Source of the DNA: an uncultured Prevotella sp.
GTDB taxonomy: Bacteria > Bacteroidota > Bacteroidia > Bacteroidales > Bacteroidaceae
DNA: 27,898 nucleotides
Assembly: GCA_937906495.1 (NCBI GenBank)
Contig: CALCVT010000003.1
Location: forward strand, 1 to 27,898
Reading direction: 5' to 3'
Position 1 is the first letter of the stretch. Each line of letters starts with the position of its first letter. The translations under genes were made by a program, and so were the position numbers. Below the pieces are notes generated by a model. The model did no database searches and was not told where the DNA came from. It worked only from the letters and a program-made list of their open reading frames with translations. This document shows, in pieces, positions 23,007 to 27,898 of the stretch.

Positions 23007-25673
23007 ATGAAGATCCTACACTTCGAAATCCCCTACCAGACACAATGGGGCGAACATCTTGAAATTTACTATTCAATAGACGGTGCACCCGCTGAAAAAA
23101 CCGCACTACTCACAACTAATGGCAGCAACTGGCACACCGATTTAGATGCCGCCGATAATGCACAACACATACGTTACGCCTATTTAGTTTGCAATGATAA
23201 GGGACAAACCGTACGCATTGAAGCTAACAGTTGGCGTATATTCTACTTTAACTACCGCCGCCACGTATTGTTCTGCGATGCATGGGCCGACCAATCGCTC
23301 GACACCATGTTTCAGCGCTCAGCCTTTAGCCAATGCATCATGTTACCCCGCGGTGGAGACTCACTGCATTTAGAACACTTGTCGGCACCCTGCCTGCTGA
23401 TGTTACATGCTCTACCGCCCACAGATGGCCTGCAATGGGCCGTGGTAGGAAGCACGCGCACCTGGGGCGAATGGGATGTGCGACGGGCAAGACCCTTAAA
23501 GCGGAGTGGTACCTACGAATGGTCGCTGACGCTCGACCGGCACGACTTTGAATTAGGAGTTGAGTATAAATATCTGCTAATCAATCCGCTTAACCCCGAC
23601 AGAGTTGTATGGGAAAGCGGCGGTAACCGCTGCATACTTCCGACAGCAGTCCCGGCTACTGCCTCGGTGGTGCGCCAAGACGAAATGCCGCGCATCGACC
23701 TGCCTCGCTGGAAGGGTACGGGCTGTGTAATACCGGTATTTTCGTTACGCAGCAAAGGCAGTTTTGGTATCGGCGACTTTGGCGATTTGCGTCTGTTTGT
23801 GCGCTGGGCATCCGAAACAGGACTTCAAGCCGTGCAATTACTGCCAATAAACGACACAACACGAGGAGGCACCTGGCACGACTCCTACCCCTACAATGGC
23901 ATCTCGGCCTTTGCCCTTCATCCCATCTACCTGGACCCTCGCGAATGGAAGGGACTACCCTTATTCCGTAAATTCAAGGAGCAGGGAGAGGCTCTCAATA
24001 AACTGCCCGAACTTGACTACGAAGGAACATTCAAATTGAAAATGGCTTTCTGCCAGGAGCTATTCAAAGAACTTGGAAATCAAACCCTTGGCAGTACAGA
24101 ATTCAAACGTTTTTCTGCCGATAACAACCGCTGGCTAACGCCCTACGCACAGTTTTGCGCCTTGCGCGACTATTATAACACGGCAGACTTCCGCTCTTGG
24201 CCCCATCAACCGGCTAAAGCCGACAGCAATTTGCCCGACCTCTCGCAGCAAGAAAATTTTTATCGTTTTGTGCAGTTCTTACTGCACCGACAAATGGAAA
24301 CGGCACACAACGAAGCACGCAAGCTCGGGGTGCTGCTTAAAGGTGATATACCCATTGGCATATGCCGCGACAGTGTAGCAGCATGGATTGACGGACACTT
24401 GCTTCACTTTAACGGACAGGCTGGTGCTCCACCCGATGACTTTGCCGTTAACGGGCAGAACTGGGGATTTCCTACTTATAATTGGGAGGAAATGGCCAAA
24501 GACGGCTATAGCTGGTGGCGCGACCGCCTACACCACATGGAACGATACTTTGATGCCTATCGCATAGACCACGTACTGGGATTCTTCCGCATTTGGGAAG
24601 TTCCTTCGCAGCATGTTCATGGTGTGCTTGGACATTTCAGGCCAGCCCCTCCATATACCGCCGAAGAAATACATAACTTTGGTTTCGAAGGAAATCCCGA
24701 ACAATTCTGCGTACCCTTTATCAGCGAAAACTACCTGAAAGTACTCCAACAGGAATTGGGCGCAGACTTTGGCACACTTTACTTAACCAAGCAAACCAAT
24801 GGCGGCTACACGCTCAAACCGGAATTCTGCACGCAGCGTGAGGTTATGCAACGTATAGACGAAGGCATTGTACGTCATACGCTGCTCCAACTCATTGCCG
24901 AAGTACTGTTTGTTGCCGATCCCGACAAACCTCAATGCTACCACCCGCGTATAGTTGCACAACGCACCCGCCGTTTCAGCGAACTTAACTATCACGACCG
25001 CGATGCCTTTAACCGATTGCACAACACCTTCTTTTATGAGCGTCATAACGAGTTTTGGGCCGATGAGGCGCTCAAAAAGTTACCCGCTATTACCCAAAGC
25101 CCAGACAGTGCCAATCCTCAGCCTGCGCTATTTCCGATAGAAGGGGGCGGCATGCTGGCCTGTGCAGAAGACTTAGGTATGGTGCCGGCATCTGTTAAAG
25201 GGGTGCTTGAACGACTGCACATCCTCTCGCTCGAAATTCAACGTATGCCCAAAGAATACGGACTACGCTTTGGAAAACTTGAACATAACCCCTACCTCAG
25301 TGTGGCTACTATCGCAACACACGATATGCCCCCATTCAGAATGTGGTGGAAGGAAAACCAGGAGCAGACACAAACTTTTTGGAACGAGGCTTTAGAACAA
25401 AAAGGCGAAGCACCCGAAGAAGCTACGCCCGAAATATGCGAAAACATCGTATCGCGCCACATACTGTCGCCCTCTATGCTCTGTTTGCTTTCGCTACAGG
25501 ATTTGTTGGCAATATCGCCTACTCTACGCAATCCTCATCCCGAACAAGAGCAAATTAACAATCCTGCAAACCCAAATCAATACTGGCGCTACCGCATGCA
25601 CTTGACAATTGAGGACTTAATACGCAGTACGGCCTTTAACGAGAAGTTGCGCGGACTCATTGCCCGCCACTAA
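23007..25673 (+). CDS. malQ: 4-alpha-glucanotransferase, DPE2-like, with two N-terminal CBM20 modules
   Basis: 888 residues, cytosolic (no signal peptide). Two starch-binding CBM20-type beta domains (about 1-110 and 130-235; the second contains WAVVGSTRTWGEWDVRRARP and EYKYLLINP) precede a GH77 catalytic domain. Catalytic residues: D521 in YRIDHVLGFF (nucleophile), E721 in CAEDLGMVP (acid/base) and D773 in ATHDMPPF. GH77 enzymes transfer glucan segments between maltodextrins and release glucose. Two CBM20s plus a long catalytic domain match plant DPE2 and Bacteroidetes MalQ and not the ~500-residue plant DPE1 or ~690-residue E. coli MalQ. The ATG at 23007 begins MKILHFEIPYQTQWGEHLEI, the first CBM20 strand; the 10 codons before it are unlike the family. 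It is probably a single gene, ended by the hairpins at 25692-25750. Confidence 0.93.
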   Translation: MKILHFEIPYQTQWGEHLEIYYSIDGAPAEKTALLTTNGSNWHTDLDAADNAQHIRYAYLVCNDKGQTVRIEANSWRIFYFNYRRHVLFCDAWADQSLDTMFQRSAFSQCIMLPRGGDSLHLEHLSAPCLLMLHALPPTDGLQWAVVGSTRTWGEWDVRRARPLKRSGTYEWSLTLDRHDFELGVEYKYLLINPLNPDRVVWESGGNRCILPTAVPATASVVRQDEMPRIDLPRWKGTGCVIPVFSLRSKGSFGIGDFGDLRLFVRWASETGLQAVQLLPINDTTRGGTWHDSYPYNGISAFALHPIYLDPREWKGLPLFRKFKEQGEALNKLPELDYEGTFKLKMAFCQELFKELGNQTLGSTEFKRFSADNNRWLTPYAQFCALRDYYNTADFRSWPHQPAKADSNLPDLSQQENFYRFVQFLLHRQMETAHNEARKLGVLLKGDIPIGICRDSVAAWIDGHLLHFNGQAGAPPDDFAVNGQNWGFPTYNWEEMAKDGYSWWRDRLHHMERYFDAYRIDHVLGFFRIWEVPSQHVHGVLGHFRPAPPYTAEEIHNFGFEGNPEQFCVPFISENYLKVLQQELGADFGTLYLTKQTNGGYTLKPEFCTQREVMQRIDEGIVRHTLLQLIAEVLFVADPDKPQCYHPRIVAQRTRRFSELNYHDRDAFNRLHNTFFYERHNEFWADEALKKLPAITQSPDSANPQPALFPIEGGGMLACAEDLGMVPASVKGVLERLHILSLEIQRMPKEYGLRFGKLEHNPYLSVATIATHDMPPFRMWWKENQEQTQTFWNEALEQKGEAPEEATPEICENIVSRHILSPSMLCLLSLQDLLAISPTLRNPHPEQEQINNPANPNQYWRYRMHLTIEDLIRSTAFNEKLRGLIARH

Positions 25674-25691
25674 CAACAATTGAGTCACCCG

Positions 25692-25750
25692 CTTTATTGA
25701 ACACAATAAAGGGCGGCATAGGAGTTCTATTTCTATGCCGCCCTCTTTTT
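25692..25750. terminator. Tandem hairpins between malQ and pyrD
   Basis: First hairpin: CTTTATTG/CAATAAAG, 8 bp with a 4-base loop (25692-25711). Second: GGGCGGCATAG/CTATGCCGCCC, 11 bp (25711-25721 with 25733-25743), followed by TCTTTTT on the plus strand. On the minus strand the second is followed by TTTATTG. It probably ends both converging genes. Confidence 0.85.
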
Positions 25751-25805
25751 ACAATGACATCGAGTTTCTGTATGCGCTCTCAACAGAGGCAATCAACGCT
25801 ATTGG

Positions 25806-26717
25806 TCAGGCTTTCAGACAGCCAATAATTTCGTGCACATCTTTTACCCCATGAGCATCAAGCCACTCATTCATGCCATCAATAATCTTGATAGTTACCG
25901 CAGGATCAATAAAGTTAGCTGTTCCTACTTCAATAGCCGTAGCTCCTGCCATCAAGAACTCTATGGCATCGGTTGCATTCATAATGCCGCCCAAACCAAC
26001 TATAGGAATCTTTACAGCCTTGGCCACTTGCCACACCATACGCAAAGCAACGGGCTTCACACAAGGGCCACTGAGTCCACCGGTACCAATGCTCAAACGT
26101 GAACAACGACGCTCCACATCAATACTCATGCCCATCAACGTGTTGATAAGCGATACACTGTCGGCACCTTCAGCCTCAACAGCACGGGCAATCTCAGCAA
26201 TATCGGTTACATTTGGCGAAAGTTTCACAATCAATGTTTTGTGATAACGCTCACGCACTGCACGCACTACTGCTGCAGCACCTTCGCAAGTTACACCAAA
26301 GGCCATACCCCCGCTCTTGACATTAGGACACGAAATATTAAGTTCAATGCCCGGTATACCCGGCAAAGCGTCTATACGCGCTGCACATTCGGCATAGTCT
26401 TCGGGCGAATTGCCAGAAACATTAACCAATACATTGCTGCGAATATCCTTAAGTTGCGGATAGATTTGTTCACAAAAGTAGTCTACACCTTTATTCTGCA
26501 ATCCTACGCAATTAAGCATTCCTTGCGGTGTCTCAGCCATGCGCGGATAATCGTTACCCTCGCGAGGCAGCAAGGTAGTTCCTTTAACTATAAAACCGCC
26601 CAAGCGGTTTAAATCGACAAAGTCGGCAAATTCCAGGCCGTAACCAAAAGTGCCTGAAGCCGTCATTACGGGATTCTGCAACGAGAGTCCGCCTACTTGT
26701 ACATTTAATTGAGCCAT
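25806..26717 (-). CDS. pyrD: Dihydroorotate dehydrogenase class 1B, catalytic subunit
   Basis: 303 residues, FMN-binding TIM barrel that oxidises dihydroorotate to orotate in pyrimidine synthesis. The catalytic base is Cys130 in NISCPNV, the mark of class 1 enzymes. Conserved stretches include GFIVKGTTLLPREGN, QGMLNCVGLQNKGVDYF, VKLSPNV, GTGGLSGPCVKP and the FMN phosphate site VGLGGIMNATDAIEFLMAGA. Class 1B is shown by the adjacent PyrK subunit, which passes electrons to NAD+. The start overlaps the end of pyrK by 13 bases, so translation is probably coupled. Confidence 0.96.
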   Translation of the reverse strand: MAQLNVQVGGLSLQNPVMTASGTFGYGLEFADFVDLNRLGGFIVKGTTLLPREGNDYPRMAETPQGMLNCVGLQNKGVDYFCEQIYPQLKDIRSNVLVNVSGNSPEDYAECAARIDALPGIPGIELNISCPNVKSGGMAFGVTCEGAAAVVRAVRERYHKTLIVKLSPNVTDIAEIARAVEAEGADSVSLINTLMGMSIDVERRCSRLSIGTGGLSGPCVKPVALRMVWQVAKAVKIPIVGLGGIMNATDAIEFLMAGATAIEVGTANFIDPAVTIKIIDGMNEWLDAHGVKDVHEIIGCLKA

Positions 26718-27487
26718 GAGAGTTTTTGGGTGTTAAAGACGGGTCCTTCCTTACATACACATACGTTGTGCGAGTCGGCATCCTTCTCTACACAACACAA
26801 GCAGGCACCAAGGCCGCAGGCCATAAGGTTTTCGAGCGAAGCTTCGCAAGAGATTTGAGCCGAAGCAGCCCAACGTGCCACTGCAACCATCATTGGCTTT
26901 GGACCACAGGTTGACACTCCGTCAAACTGTTCCTTACCCAAAATGCTGTGATTGGTCACAAAGCCTTGCTCACCCATCGATCCATCTTCGGTAGTTACAT
27001 AAACACGACCGTACTGCTCAAACAAGTCGAGCTGCATTAAGTCACTACGGGTACGGCCTCCTAACAGGAATACGGGTTCACAACCTGCTTCGCGAAGCAA
27101 TTTACCAAAATAGAGCAACGGAGCTGTACCAACACCTCCACCCACAAGCAAGAGTTTCCGTCCATCGCTTTCGGGCATGGTAAAACCATTTCCAAGGGGG
27201 AACACACAGTTCAGTGTATCGCCAACCTCGCAACGTGCCATGCTGCGCGTACCTTCGCCTACCGCATGAACCAATAGCCAAAGTTGATTGGCATCATAGT
27301 CTACAAAGTTAATAGAAATGGGGCGGCGCAAGAATGTGCTGGGCGAGTCACTAACCTGCACTTCTACAAACTGTCCCGGATGCATCTCGGGAAGTAATCC
27401 CTTTAAGGGAGTGAGTTTCAAGAGCACGTAGCCCTCACGCGGGTATTCCACCTCGGCTACCCGGAGGTCCTTAACGTATTTCTTCAT
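26705..27487 (-). CDS. pyrK: Dihydroorotate dehydrogenase electron-transfer subunit
   Basis: 260 residues. FAD-binding ferredoxin-reductase-type domain with LRRPISI at 53-59 (FAD) and LLLVGGGVGTAPL at 112-124 (NAD). A [2Fe-2S] cluster is held by C224, C229, C232 and probably C245 in MACGLGACLCC and VCVCKEGP. It moves electrons from the PyrD FMN through the Fe-S centre and FAD to NAD+. The frame extends 24 codons upstream with a hydrophobic stretch, but the ATG at 27487 begins MKKYVKDLRVAEVE, the normal start, and the promoter box lies between the two starts, which excludes the longer form. It is upstream of pyrD in one operon. Confidence 0.95.
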   Translation of the reverse strand: MKKYVKDLRVAEVEYPREGYVLLKLTPLKGLLPEMHPGQFVEVQVSDSPSTFLRRPISINFVDYDANQLWLLVHAVGEGTRSMARCEVGDTLNCVFPLGNGFTMPESDGRKLLLVGGGVGTAPLLYFGKLLREAGCEPVFLLGGRTRSDLMQLDLFEQYGRVYVTTEDGSMGEQGFVTNHSILGKEQFDGVSTCGPKPMMVAVARWAASAQISCEASLENLMACGLGACLCCVEKDADSHNVCVCKEGPVFNTQKLSWLN

Positions 27488-27522
27488 GTACGTGGTAATT
27501 ACGATTATTATGCTTGTGGATG

Positions 27523-27530
27523 CAAATATA
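27523..27530 (-). promoter_or_regulatory. pyrK-pyrD promoter -7 box
   Basis: Minus-strand TATATTTG followed by CATCC, 35 bases before the pyrK ATG. The 19 bases GATGCAAATATACACAGAA around it (plus-strand reading) recur exactly at the 6S-like promoter (22187-22205). No TTTG was found at the usual distance. Confidence 0.6.
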
Positions 27531-27791
27531 CACAGAACTAACGAGATAGCCGTTGTCATGAGCCTTAAAGTAACTATGTTAAATGCTTCAAACTACGATA
27601 CCCGCATAATTACTACAGGTAACAAAGCCAGGTACAGCACATGCAATACCAGCAACTTATGCCCTTCCTAACAACTGGCAGAACATGACCATACATAATG
27701 TGCCTAAACCTCTATTTTATCCGGTTTTAAAGCTTTCAGCAATGCTTTTTCGGAGTTTCCGACATTTTTACTGCAAAAAAGAGATGGAAAA

Positions 27792-27823
27792 TTTGGATGT
27801 TTAAAATATTGTTAGTACTTTTG
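27792..27823 (+). promoter_or_regulatory. tRNA-Val promoter
   Basis: TTTG (27792-27795), exactly 20 bases, TACTTTTG (27816-27823), followed by CACC. A perfect Bacteroidetes promoter with start near 27830, about 16 bases before the tRNA. Confidence 0.8.
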
Positions 27824-27845
27824 CACCGCTTTCGAAAGGAAACAC

Positions 27846-27898
27846 GGGCGCTTAGCTCAGCTGGTTCAGAGCATCTGCCTTACAAGCAGAGGGTCGGC
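27846..27898 (+). tRNA. tRNA-Val (TAC), 5' part only
   Basis: Acceptor strand GGGCGCT, D arm GCTCAGCTGGTTCAGAGC, anticodon arm TCTGC-CTTACAA-GCAGA with anticodon TAC (Val), then the variable region. The window ends before the T arm. It may be the first of a tRNA cluster. Confidence 0.9.

Larger units (their letters stand above)
27488..27845. other. Divergent gap between pyrK and tRNA-Val
   Basis: 358 bases with the pyrK promoter box at 27523-27530 on the minus strand and the tRNA-Val promoter at 27792-27823 on the plus strand. Nothing else was seen; the middle is A/T-rich and has no convincing frame. Confidence 0.6.

Noticed and set aside
26705..27559. A longer PyrK with a 24-residue hydrophobic N-terminal extension.
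   Set aside because: The -7 box at 27523-27530 lies inside that extension, and the family starts at the ATG at 27487.

Overview
The window is chromosomal DNA of a Bacteroidales bacterium, perhaps a Prevotella relative (the genus is a guess). The grounds are a carboxypeptidase-regulatory-domain TonB receptor, a PorT-type barrel, a DPE2-like MalQ, a class 1B PyrK/PyrD pair, and promoters of the Bacteroidetes type (TTTG or TTG, about 20 bases, TAnnTTTG). Most genes are housekeeping or cell-envelope functions.

Layout. 1-89: 3' part of tRNA-Tyr and a hairpin. 264-2669: TonB-dependent receptor. 2670-3260: a gap with two converging short transcription units that share one hairpin. 3261-5525 (minus): uridine phosphorylase and a PD40/coiled-coil exported protein. 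5758-10450 (plus): LysM/periplasmic-binding-fold protein, PorT-like barrel, GH20 hexosaminidase, probably one envelope and aminosugar operon. 10451-11502: a long gap with a direct repeat and the valS promoter. 11503-17294: valS and an amidase-like protein with a nested golvesin-type domain. 17569-19014 (minus): HtrA/DegP protease. 19282-21792 (minus): nadE followed by a BatD-like gene. 21793-23006: an RNA-rich gap. 23007-25673: malQ. 25806-27487 (minus): pyrK-pyrD. 27792-27898: a consensus promoter and the 5' part of tRNA-Val.

The most interesting part is 21866-22680, between nadE and malQ. Its minus strand holds a consensus promoter driving a ~180-nt rod-shaped RNA with a central bubble and a U tail, very like 6S RNA. 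It also holds a ~78-nt three-hairpin RNA with its own -7 box and a 12-bp terminator, and a 16-bp hairpin in the nadE leader. Between the two RNAs, on the plus strand, lies an AT-rich, N-terminally truncated CdiA-C-like nuclease domain. In several hairpins the only imperfect pairs become G-U on one strand, which shows which strand makes the RNA.

The gene functions are read from motifs and family knowledge. The RNA genes and promoters are read by eye from consensus matches and hand folding, with no database search.
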